Below are positions 16,712 to 25,140 of a stretch of DNA of 64,000 bases, in pieces. Made by a program: the position numbers and the translations under genes. Source of the stretch: Paraburkholderia tagetis (GTDB lineage Bacteria > Pseudomonadota > Gammaproteobacteria > Burkholderiales > Burkholderiaceae); NCBI RefSeq assembly GCF_022213065.1, contig NZ_JAKLJA010000035.1, forward strand, positions 1 through 64,000. Direction: 5' to 3'. Each line of letters starts with the position of its first letter. The first letter of the stretch is position 1. The notes below the pieces were generated by a model. That model saw nothing but the letters and a program-made list of their open reading frames with translations, did no database searches and was not told where the DNA came from.

Positions 16712-17743
16712 TCAGGCACCATTAGGCGACATGACCGGCGCGCGGTCGTAGAAGTAGATGCCATGCGGCGAGCGGCCCACGGCGATCGTCTTGATGAGCT
16801 TCTTCGTCTGCATGTCGATCACGCCGATGCGCCTGGCAAAGCGGAACGTAACCCACAGATAGCGCTTGTCGGCGGTAAGTTCCATGTCGTCGGGTCCGGG
16901 CAGCAGGCCGTTGATCTCGCCCACTTTCTCGAGCGACTCTTCGTCGAGGATGCTGATGACGTTGGACAGGCGGCTCGACACCAGCACGTGGCGGCCATCA
17001 ACCAGCGAGCGGAAGTTGTGCGCCGCCTTGCCCACCTGGATCGTCTTGATGACCTTCTGGTTGCGCCAGTCCACCACCGCGACGTAGTCGGCGCCCGTCA
17101 TGCCCACGAGCAGGTACTTGTCGCCGGGCGTGAGCCAGAGGCCCGCGGGCGCCGCGCCCACTTTCATCTTCCAGAGCACGCGCTGGGTGGGCAGGTCGAC
17201 CGCAGCGATCTCGCCCGACACCTGCAGCGAGACGAACACCGTATTGCTGTCCTTCGTGAACGCCAGGTGGCTCGGCATGGCCGAGAGCGGCAGGCGCTTT
17301 GCAACGGTGAAATTGCCAGCGCCCCCATAATGGTAGATATCGAGGCGATCGAGACGCAGGCCCGTGGTCACGAACCACTTGTTGTCGGGCGAAAAGCCAA
17401 GCTGATATGGGTCTTCGATATTCTCGATCCAGCGCTGCGGCTTGCCCGTCTTCGGGTCGACGAACAGCAGGTTGTTCGACACCGAATTCGCGACGATGAG
17501 CGAGCTGTTGTCGGGCGTGGGGAACAGATGGTGCGGCTCCTTGCCCGTGGGCACGGTGCCAACCACGTCGTGGGTCTTGTCGTCGATGAGGCTCAGCGTA
17601 GCTTCGCCCGAATTCAGCACGATGATATTGTTCGCGCGCGCGGCGCTCGCGGTAATGCCCGCGAACGCGGCACAGGCCAGCGCCGCGCAAGCGGCCTTCG
17701 CAACGAGGCGGCCGGCGGCGCGGCGAAATGATTGATTACGCAT
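16712..17743 (-). CDS. YncE-like periplasmic seven-bladed beta-propeller
   Basis: The 343-aa product opens with a signal peptide (RRAAGRLVAKAACAALACAA, cleavage near ASAARA-NN). The mature part repeats the YncE/cytochrome-D1-type blade, such as NIIVLNSGEATLSLIDDKTH, SLIVANSVSNNLLFVDPKTG, NTVFVSLQVSGEIAAVDLPT and HVLVSSRLSNVISILDEESL. No haem-binding motif is present, so it is not a nitrite reductase. It is a secreted protein of unknown ligand; E. coli YncE binds DNA in vitro. It is upstream of, and probably co-transcribed with, the hydroxylase gene. Confidence 0.82.
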   Translation of the reverse strand: MRNQSFRRAAGRLVAKAACAALACAAFAGITASAARANNIIVLNSGEATLSLIDDKTHDVVGTVPTGKEPHHLFPTPDNSSLIVANSVSNNLLFVDPKTGKPQRWIENIEDPYQLGFSPDNKWFVTTGLRLDRLDIYHYGGAGNFTVAKRLPLSAMPSHLAFTKDSNTVFVSLQVSGEIAAVDLPTQRVLWKMKVGAAPAGLWLTPGDKYLLVGMTGADYVAVVDWRNQKVIKTIQVGKAAHNFRSLVDGRHVLVSSRLSNVISILDEESLEKVGEINGLLPGPDDMELTADKRYLWVTFRFARRIGVIDMQTKKLIKTIAVGRSPHGIYFYDRAPVMSPNGA

Positions 17744-17976
17744 GGAGAGTCGTTTCCGGACAGGTTCGTCATTGTAGAACGCCTACCTTTCCGCAAGGTT
17801 GACGTAGTGCCGATGAAATATGGCGGGGTGCGACACCTCGTCCCGTTTTGCCCTGCCTGCGTTGTCCGCTTTGTCCGCTTTGCCCTCTCTCCCCTCGCCG
17901 TTTTCGAATTTTTGCGATCGTCCAGTGCCTGTTCATGCCGGATGGCCCGCGCAGTGCCGCGAGCCGTCGCATGGCG

Positions 17977-20900
17977 TCAGCGCAGCATCGATTCCCAGAC
18001 CTTGTGCAGCCGCTTGACCGACACCGGCATCGGCGTGCGCAGTTCCTGCGCGAAGAGCGAAATACGCAGTTCCTCGAGCAGCCAGCGGAACTCGGCCAGG
18101 CGCGGATCGAACACGCCGCCGCGCTGCGAAAGCGCGCGCTGATACTGCTGCGCAAGCGGCAGGAATTCGGCCGCCTGGCGCGCATCGCGGGCCGGATCGG
18201 CGCGCAGCTTGTCGATGCGCAGCGCCACGCCCTTGAGGTAGCGCGGGAAATGCACGAGCTGCGCATAGGGCGTCTCCAGAATAAAGCGCTTGCCGATGAG
18301 CGCATCGACCTGCGCCTGCATATCCGCCGCCGGCGCACCGAAGGCCTTCGCCTGCACGAGCTTCTTCGCCAACGCGGCGTATTCGGCGAGGATCTGGCCC
18401 ACGAGCCGCGCGATCTCCTGCGCGAGCAGCGAGAGACGTCCGCGGCCTTCGTCCTTGCGCGCGTGGAAGCTCGCATCGTCGTCGGGCAGCGGGTCTTGCA
18501 GGCAAGCGCGGTCAAGTGCGAGCTCGATCAACTGGTCACGCAATTCCTCCTGCGTGGCCCGCGCCATGAACTGCATCGCCATCTCGCGCAGGCCCGGCAG
18601 ATTCTTCTCCATATAACGGATCGGCTCGCGCAGCTGCAGCGCGAACAGGCGCCGCAAGCCCGCGCGATGGACGCGCGCGGCCTCTTCGGGCGAATCGAAC
18701 ACTTCGACATCGCAATGACTGCCGCGATCGACCAGCGCCGGATAGCCGAACAGCGTCTGGCCGCCCCGCCGGATCTCCAGCAGCTCTGGCAGCTTGCCGA
18801 AGTTCCATGTCGTAAGGTTCTCGTACAGCGCGGTCGGGGTCGGCTGCGCGGCGGCGGCGGCCGCGGGCGTGTGCGGCGCGTTGCCCTGCCTGGAGCCACT
18901 CTCGGCGCCGCCTTTCGGCGCGCTCGTCGACGCGTCGGCGCCCGGCTGCGACGCGTCTTGCGCAGCGGTGCGCGGCTCACCGGTCCCGCGCGCCTCCAGT
19001 GCCGCCAGCGCGGTCGCGCTCGCGAGCTTCTGGAACTGCTGCTGCGCCTGCGCGCCAAGCTCGCTGCGCAGTTGCGCGAGATTGCGGCCCATCGCAAGCT
19101 GGCGACCGTGCTCGTCGATCACCTTGAAGTTCATGAACAGGTGCGCCGGCAGCAATTCGAGTTTGAAGTCGGCCGACTTCAAGGCGACTTGCTTTTGCTC
19201 GCGCACATCGGCGATGAGCGCCTCCACGAGGCCGCCCGCGCCGAAGCGCTCGCCGCCCACGCGCTCGGCAAAGCCCGCCGCGTACTCGGGCAGCGGCACG
19301 CAATGGCGGCGTAGCTTCTGCGGCAGCGACTTCAGCAACAGATGAGCCTTTTCCTTGAGCATGCCCGGCACGAGCCATTCACAGCGGCGCGCGTCCACCT
19401 GGTTGAGCGCGTAGAGCGGCACCGCGAGCGTCACGCCATCGCGCGGCGAGCCCGGCTCGAAGTGATAGGTGAGCGCCATCGCCACGCCCGACATCGTCAT
19501 GCGCTTCGGGAACAGCTCGGTCGTCACGCCGGCCGCCTCATGGCGCATCAGGTCGTCGCGAGAGAGATAGAGCAGGCGCAACTTGTCTTCGGGCTGTCCG
19601 CTCTTTTTCACCTCGTCGCGATACCAGCGCTCGAACGACGCGCCCGAATAGAGGCCCTCGGGAAGCGCCTGATCGTAGAAGCCGAAGATCAGTTCATCGT
19701 CGACCAGCACGTCCTGGCGGCGCGACTTGTGCTCGAGCTGCTCGATATCGGCGAGCAGCTTGCGGTTGTGCGCGAAGAACGCGAGCTTCGTATCGAACTC
19801 GCCCTCCACCAGCGCACCGCGAATGAAGAGTTCGCGCGCACGCGCCGGGTCCTGCTTGCCGAACGCCACCCGCCGGCGCTGATACACCGGCAAGCCATAC
19901 AGCACGCCGCGCTCGAACGCGCTCACCTGCGCCGCACGCTTTTCCCAGTGCGGCTCGGAAAGCGACTTGCGCAACAGATGCGCGCCCACTCTCTCGAGCC
20001 ACTCAGGTTCGATCTTCGCGATGCAGCGCGCGTAGAGCCGGCTCGTTTCGATCAGCTCGGCGGCCACGACCCAGCGCCCCGCCTTCTTCACGAGCGCCGA
20101 GCCCGGCCACAGATGGAACTTGATGCCGCGCGCGCCGAGGTAGTGCGGCTCGTCGTCGGCTTTCAGGCCGATATTGCCGAGCAGGCCCGTGAGCAGTGCG
20201 TGATGGATCTGCTCGTAGGTCGCGTCCGCTTCGTTGATGCGCCAGCCGTGCTCGCGCACCACCGTAAGCAGTTGCGAGTGGACGTCGCGCCATTCGCGCA
20301 AGCGCAGGTGCGAGAGGAAGTTCGCACGGCACGAATCCACGAGCTGCTTGTTCGACTTCTTGTGCGCGACCGCCTCCTCGAACCAGGCCCAGATCTTGAG
20401 CCACTGGAGGAATTCAGAGCGCTCGTCTACAAAGCGGCGATGCGCCTGGTCGGCCTGCTCCTGCGCCTCGATGGGCCGGTCACGCGGGTCCTGCACCGAA
20501 AGCGCGCTCGCGATGATCAGCACTTCGCGCATGGCCTGCTCGTCGCGCGCGGCGAGAATCATGCGGCCCACACGCGGATCGAGCGGCAGGCGCGCAAGCT
20601 CGCGGCCCAATGGCGTGAGCGCGTTGTCGTCGTCGACTGCGCCCAGTTCGTTGAGCAACTGATAGCCGTCCGCGATCGCGCGGCCCGGCGGCGGCTCGAT
20701 GAACGGGAACGTCTCGATCGCCGTGAGATGCAGCGATTTCATGCGCAGAATCACCGCCGCGAGCGACGAACGCAAAATTTCCGGATCGGAAAATTTTGGC
20801 CGCGAAAGGAAATCCTGTTCCTCGTAGAGGCGGATGCAGATGCCGTCGGCCACACGACCGCAGCGGCCCGCACGCTGGTTCGCGGCGGCCTGCGAAATCG

Positions 20901-22698
20901 ACTCGATCTGCAACTGCTCGACCTTGTTGCGGTACGAGTAGCGCTTCACGCGCGCAAGACCCGTGTCGACCACATAGCGGATGCCCGGCACCGTGAGCGA
21001 GGTTTCCGCGACGTTGGTGGCCAGCACAATGCGGCGCGCGTTCGACGGCTTGAACACGCGCTCCTGCTCCTGCGCGGAAAGCCGCGCGAATAGCGGCAGG
21101 ATTTCGGTGTGCGGCGGGTGGTGCTTGCGCAGCGCTTCGGCTGCGTCGCGAATCTCGCGCTCGCCGGGCAGGAACACGAGCACGTCGCCGGAGCCCTCGC
21201 GGCACAGCTCGTTGACTGCATCGACAATCGCGTCCATCAGATCGCGGTCGGTATCTCTTTGCGACTTGCCTTTTTCTCGTCCAGTCGTCCCCTGCGCGGC
21301 CTTCACCGCCGGGCTGTCCTCCTGCACCGGCCGATAGCGCACTTCGACGGGATACAAGCGCCCGCTCACCTCGATCACGGGCGCGGGCTTTTCCTCGCTG
21401 CCGAAATGGCGGGCGAAGCGATCGGCATCGATGGTCGCCGAGGTCACGATCAGCTTCAGATCGGGCCGGCGCGGCAGGATCTCTTTCAGATAGCCGAGCA
21501 GGAAGTCGATGTTCAGACTGCGCTCGTGCGCCTCGTCGATGATGATCGTGTCGTAGGCCTTGAGCAGCGGATCGGTTTGCGTCTCGGCGAGCAGGATGCC
21601 GTCGGTCATGAGCTTGACCGACGCGCCCGGCGCGAGATTGTCCGTGAAGCGCACCTTGTAGCCGACCACTTCGCCGAACGGCGTGCCGAGCTCTTCGGCA
21701 ATGCGCCTGCCCGTGGCCGACGCCGCGATCCGGCGCGGCTGCGTATGGCCGATGAGGCCGGTGCCGCCCGCGCCGCGCCCACGCCCGAGCGAGAGCGCGA
21801 TCTTCGGCAACTGCGTGGTCTTGCCCGAGCCGGTCTCGCCGCTCACGATCACGACCTGGTTTTCGGCGATGGCGCGCGCGATTTCCTCGCGGCGGCCCGA
21901 GACGGGCAGCGCTTCGGGGAACGTGATGGGCGGAATGGGATTCGGCGTGATTGGCGCGCGCGGTTCACGAGGTTCACGTGGCGTGCGCGGCTGGCGTTCG
22001 GCGCGCGGCGCGCGCTCGCCTCCGTTGGCGGGGCGCGATGCGTTTTCGGATTTCGGCTCGGCCGGATTAGGCTCGGCCGGATTCGGCTTGGCCGGCCGCG
22101 GTGAATTCGGCTCGCGCGGCTGACGCGATGGCTTCGGTTGCTTCGGCTGTTCCGGGCGCGGCGGTTGATGGCGCTGCGTCTGCGCTTGCGCATCGCGCGG
22201 TTCGCCGCGCTGTGCCGCGCGTTGATCGGTGTGCGTTGCTCCCGGCTGCGCGCCCCTACGTTGCTGTTGCCGCGGATCGCGACGCGCCTCGCCGGCCCGC
22301 TGCTGAGTCTCAACCCGCGCTGCCGGTTTGTTCTCGCTTTGCTGCTGTGCTGTCTGCGCAGCCGGATGCGTTCCAGCGCGCGCTTCGCGCACCGCTGCCG
22401 TCTTCGCCGAGGCTTGTTCCCGCACTTGCGGACGCGCCGGCTGCACGCTCTTCTGCTCGCCGGCCTGGCTACTTTTCTGCTCGACCGCCTGCGCGCCTTT
22501 CTGCTGATCAGGCTGATTCGGCTGATTCCGCGCCCCACCGCCCACGAGCGCGGCGAGCCGCTCGGCAGACGCCAGCTTTGGCCCCTCGCCATACTTCTGC
22601 GACGCGCGCTTTTCCTGCGCGCCGCCGTGCGCCGCGTCTTTTCCTTCAGGGGTGTTGCTGCCCTGCGCCGAGGCAGGTCTTTTGGGTACATTCGACAT
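17977..22698 (-). CDS. hrpA: ATP-dependent RNA helicase HrpA (DEAH box)
   Basis: The 1573-aa product contains Walker A GETGSGKTTQ at about 287-296, the DEAH box (IIIDEAHERSLNIDF), SATIDADRF, and motif VI around QAAANQRAGRCGR, then the helicase-associated and OB regions and the long HrpA-specific C-terminus. It unwinds RNA and resolves stalled or collided ribosomes in characterised homologues. It is about 270 aa longer than E. coli HrpA, because of a disordered Gln/Ala/Pro/Arg-rich N-terminus (1-255) and an Ala-rich insert around residues 1190-1260. The start codon lies only 23 bp from the divergent argA start, with no Shine-Dalgarno, suggesting leaderless expression. Confidence 0.94.
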   Translation of the reverse strand: MSNVPKRPASAQGSNTPEGKDAAHGGAQEKRASQKYGEGPKLASAERLAALVGGGARNQPNQPDQQKGAQAVEQKSSQAGEQKSVQPARPQVREQASAKTAAVREARAGTHPAAQTAQQQSENKPAARVETQQRAGEARRDPRQQQRRGAQPGATHTDQRAAQRGEPRDAQAQTQRHQPPRPEQPKQPKPSRQPREPNSPRPAKPNPAEPNPAEPKSENASRPANGGERAPRAERQPRTPREPREPRAPITPNPIPPITFPEALPVSGRREEIARAIAENQVVIVSGETGSGKTTQLPKIALSLGRGRGAGGTGLIGHTQPRRIAASATGRRIAEELGTPFGEVVGYKVRFTDNLAPGASVKLMTDGILLAETQTDPLLKAYDTIIIDEAHERSLNIDFLLGYLKEILPRRPDLKLIVTSATIDADRFARHFGSEEKPAPVIEVSGRLYPVEVRYRPVQEDSPAVKAAQGTTGREKGKSQRDTDRDLMDAIVDAVNELCREGSGDVLVFLPGEREIRDAAEALRKHHPPHTEILPLFARLSAQEQERVFKPSNARRIVLATNVAETSLTVPGIRYVVDTGLARVKRYSYRNKVEQLQIESISQAAANQRAGRCGRVADGICIRLYEEQDFLSRPKFSDPEILRSSLAAVILRMKSLHLTAIETFPFIEPPPGRAIADGYQLLNELGAVDDDNALTPLGRELARLPLDPRVGRMILAARDEQAMREVLIIASALSVQDPRDRPIEAQEQADQAHRRFVDERSEFLQWLKIWAWFEEAVAHKKSNKQLVDSCRANFLSHLRLREWRDVHSQLLTVVREHGWRINEADATYEQIHHALLTGLLGNIGLKADDEPHYLGARGIKFHLWPGSALVKKAGRWVVAAELIETSRLYARCIAKIEPEWLERVGAHLLRKSLSEPHWEKRAAQVSAFERGVLYGLPVYQRRRVAFGKQDPARARELFIRGALVEGEFDTKLAFFAHNRKLLADIEQLEHKSRRQDVLVDDELIFGFYDQALPEGLYSGASFERWYRDEVKKSGQPEDKLRLLYLSRDDLMRHEAAGVTTELFPKRMTMSGVAMALTYHFEPGSPRDGVTLAVPLYALNQVDARRCEWLVPGMLKEKAHLLLKSLPQKLRRHCVPLPEYAAGFAERVGGERFGAGGLVEALIADVREQKQVALKSADFKLELLPAHLFMNFKVIDEHGRQLAMGRNLAQLRSELGAQAQQQFQKLASATALAALEARGTGEPRTAAQDASQPGADASTSAPKGGAESGSRQGNAPHTPAAAAAAQPTPTALYENLTTWNFGKLPELLEIRRGGQTLFGYPALVDRGSHCDVEVFDSPEEAARVHRAGLRRLFALQLREPIRYMEKNLPGLREMAMQFMARATQEELRDQLIELALDRACLQDPLPDDDASFHARKDEGRGRLSLLAQEIARLVGQILAEYAALAKKLVQAKAFGAPAADMQAQVDALIGKRFILETPYAQLVHFPRYLKGVALRIDKLRADPARDARQAAEFLPLAQQYQRALSQRGGVFDPRLAEFRWLLEELRISLFAQELRTPMPVSVKRLHKVWESMLR

Positions 22699-22706
22699 GG
22701 GGGCGC

Positions 22707-22714
22707 ATTATAAT
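22707..22714. promoter_or_regulatory. Palindromic -10 box shared by argA and hrpA
   Basis: ATTATAAT is its own reverse complement and gives TATAAT on both strands: 22709-22714 for argA, with 7 bases before its ATG, and 22712-22707 for hrpA, with 8 bases before its ATG. Transcripts from either -10 would begin at or within about two bases of the start codon, so both mRNAs would be leaderless. No good -35 hexamer is seen at 17 bp on either side. Confidence 0.6.
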
Positions 22715-22721
22715 CCCGGGC

Positions 22722-24110
22722 ATGAATTCCCAAACCGACCTCGTCCCCGCCACCGCGAGCGCGCCGGCCTCCGCCGCCGCGGATCCCGCTTCCCAGCTCG
22801 TCGCGCAGCACGCGCAGTTCGTCGACTGGATGCGATCGGTCGCGCCCTACATCCACATGTTCCAGGGCAAGACCTTCGTCGTCGGTTTCGGCGGCGAAGT
22901 CGTGCACCAGAATCTGCTCAATGCACTCGTCGCCGACATCGCGCTGTTGCAGGCCATGGGCATCCAGATCGTGCTCGTGCACGGCTCGCGCCCGCAAGTC
23001 GAAGAGCAGATGAGCCTGCACGGCGTCGAGTCCGAGTTCTCGCACGGCATGCGCATCACCAATGCCCGGGCGCTGGAATCGGCGAAAGAAGCCGCCGGCG
23101 AAGTGCGTCTCGACATCGAAGCCGCGATCAGCCAGGGTCTGCCGAACACGCCGATGGCGCACGCGCACATCAGCGTCGTCTCAGGCAATTTCGTGACGGC
23201 GCGCCCGGTCGGCATCCTGGACGGCGTCGACTTCCAGCACACGGGCGTCGTGCGCAAGATCGACGCGGACTCGATCCGCCATTCGCTCGCAAGCCGCAAG
23301 CTCGTGCTGCTCTCGCCGCTCGGCTTCTCGCCCACGGGCGAGGCGTTCAATCTGTCGATGGAAGACGTCGCCTCGGCAGCGGCTATCGCGCTGCGCGCCG
23401 ACAAGATCATTTTCCTCACGGAAACGCCAGGCCTCATCAGCGAGGAAGGCGAGCTGATCCGCGAAATGTCGCTCGACGACGCCTACAAGCTGCAGGAAAG
23501 CGGCACCGTGCTCGGCGACGAGGGCTTCTACCTGAAGCACTCGATTCGCGCCTGCCGCGGTGGCGTGGGCCGCGCGCACATCCTGCCCTACGCGCTCGAC
23601 GGCAGCGTGCTGCTCGAACTGTTCCTGCACGACGGCGTGGGCACCATGATCTCGTACGAGAACCTGGAGAGCCTGCGCGAAGCCACGCCGGACGACGTCG
23701 GCGGCATTCTCACGCTGATCGAGCCGCTCGAAAGCGACGGCACGCTGGTGCGCCGCGGGCGTCACCAGATCGAGCGCGACATCGACCACTTCTCGGTGAT
23801 CGAGCACGACGGCGTGCTGTTCGGCTGCGCCGCGCTCTACGCGTATTCGCAGGAGCGCATCGGGGAAATGGCGTGCCTCACGGTCTCGCCCGAGGCGCAA
23901 GGCTCCGGCGACGGCGAGCGGCTTCTGCGCCGCATCGAGCAGCGCGCGCGGGCACGCGGCCTCACACGCATTTTCGTGCTCACCACGCGCACCGAGCACT
24001 GGTTCCTGAAGCGCGGCTTCGTGAAGGCCACGGTCGACGACCTGCCCGAAGACCGCCGCCGCCTCTACAACTGGCAGCGCAAGTCGCTCGTGCTGATGAA
24101 ACAGCTCTGA
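22722..24110 (+). CDS. argA: Amino-acid N-acetyltransferase (N-acetylglutamate synthase)
   Basis: The 462-aa product starts MNSQTDLVPATASAP. An amino-acid-kinase-like domain (about 50-310; VVGFGGEVVHQNLL, IQIVLVHGSRPQVEEQM, GILDGVDFQHTG) precedes a GNAT acetyltransferase domain (about 320-462; LTVSPEAQGSGDGERLL is the acetyl-CoA loop). This is the classical ArgA design, which makes N-acetylglutamate, the first arginine-pathway step, and uses the kinase-like part for arginine feedback. It has no Shine-Dalgarno and sits 7 bases after a TATAAT box. It is followed by yggX after 63 bp, probably in the same transcript. Confidence 0.95.
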   Translation: MNSQTDLVPATASAPASAAADPASQLVAQHAQFVDWMRSVAPYIHMFQGKTFVVGFGGEVVHQNLLNALVADIALLQAMGIQIVLVHGSRPQVEEQMSLHGVESEFSHGMRITNARALESAKEAAGEVRLDIEAAISQGLPNTPMAHAHISVVSGNFVTARPVGILDGVDFQHTGVVRKIDADSIRHSLASRKLVLLSPLGFSPTGEAFNLSMEDVASAAAIALRADKIIFLTETPGLISEEGELIREMSLDDAYKLQESGTVLGDEGFYLKHSIRACRGGVGRAHILPYALDGSVLLELFLHDGVGTMISYENLESLREATPDDVGGILTLIEPLESDGTLVRRGRHQIERDIDHFSVIEHDGVLFGCAALYAYSQERIGEMACLTVSPEAQGSGDGERLLRRIEQRARARGLTRIFVLTTRTEHWFLKRGFVKATVDDLPEDRRRLYNWQRKSLVLMKQL

Positions 24111-24173
24111 GCGCCCCCATCTACGGATGAAGCGCCTCGCCGCCCACACATACGACTACAGGAGAAGCACAGC

Positions 24174-24449
24174 ATGGCCCGTATGATCCAATGCGCGAAG
24201 CTCGGCAAGGAAGCCGAGGGACTCGACTTTCCCCCGCTGCCGGGCGAACTCGGCAAGCGCATCTACGAAAACGTCTCGAAAGAAGCATGGCAGCAGTGGC
24301 TCAAGCAGCAGACCATGCTCATCAACGAGAACCGGCTGAACATGGCCGACCCGCGCGCGCGTCAATATCTGATGAAGCAGACTGAGAAGTTCTTCTTTGG
24401 CGAAGGCGCCGATCAGGCGTCGGGCTACGTGCCGCCGACCGAAGGCTGA
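24174..24449 (+). CDS. yggX: Probable Fe(2+)-trafficking protein YggX
   Basis: The 91-aa product begins MARMIQCAKLGKEAEGLDFP and keeps family landmarks: the conserved Cys at residue 7, PPLPGELGKRIYENVSKEAW, WLKQQTMLINENRLNM and the C-terminal MEKFFFGE-like stretch (here TEKFFFGEG). YggX proteins protect iron-sulfur enzymes from oxidation and take part in iron handling. AGGAG lies 9 bases upstream of the start. A strong terminator follows at 24535, ending the argA-yggX unit. Confidence 0.95.
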   Translation: MARMIQCAKLGKEAEGLDFPPLPGELGKRIYENVSKEAWQQWLKQQTMLINENRLNMADPRARQYLMKQTEKFFFGEGADQASGYVPPTEG

Positions 24450-24534
24450 AGGTTCGGCGAGGCATGCCGGGCCCATCTCCGGCGTCAGGCCCACGCCCTG
24501 TCCACGATGGCCCGAAGGCGGCCATAACCACCGC

Positions 24535-24564
24535 AAAAACCGCGCCCGAGGGCGCGGTTTTTTT
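24535..24564 (+). terminator. Rho-independent terminator after yggX
   Basis: A 13-bp perfect stem AAAAACCGCGCCC / GGGCGCGGTTTTT with a 2-base loop and further T residues. The A run on the other side would let it work in both directions. Confidence 0.92.
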
Positions 24565-25140
24565 ATGCGCTTCATGCGTTATCCGGGTCCATCGCAGGGT
24601 GCGCCAGCCGGTGCTTCAGCGAGGTGCGTCATCATGGCCGGCAGATCGCGCAATCCCCCGCCACACGGGGGCTGGCGCGCGCCCCCCAGAGCCCCGCCGG
24701 ACGGGCCGTTTGCGCGATCTTGCGTTATCGTGCTACCATAACGCTCTGTTCGACACACATTAGTCATCAACCTCGCATCAATTGCGATCGGGCTGGCGCC
24801 CAAAAACGCCTTCTTCCTGATCGCTTTCATACAAAAAGAACGTTCCGCCACGCGGGCCTTCTTTTTCGTTTCAGCGGCGCTTCACGGGCACCCTCGTGCC
24901 GGTCCAGCGTCCTCATGCGTCTTGCCCCCCAACCACGGCCACGCAAGGCGCAACGCATACGCACAATTCGACCGAGTGTTGTTTCGCGACACTTCAGCAT
25001 GCCATTCGTGCGCCGCCTGCCTCGCAGGCGCACCGGACGCCCTTGCTTTGCGGCGCTCGCGCACGACATTGCCGCTATCGCGAAACGATACTCTCCGGCA
25101 ACCGTGGCGAGGCTTCGCAGGCCCGTCGCTGTCATTGGAG
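24565..25140. other. Long leader before the MHS transporter, no gene seen
   Basis: About 575 bases between the yggX terminator and the transporter start. Open frames here look like extensions or shadows. The stretch CTTGCGTTATCGTGCTACCA near 24719-24738 is AT-richer than its surroundings and could hold the transporter promoter, but no clear hexamer pair was fixed. Confidence 0.4.

Noticed and set aside
22138..22713. Leu/Arg-rich open frame inside the 5' end of hrpA on the plus strand
   Set aside because: Shadow of the low-complexity N-terminal HrpA coding sequence.
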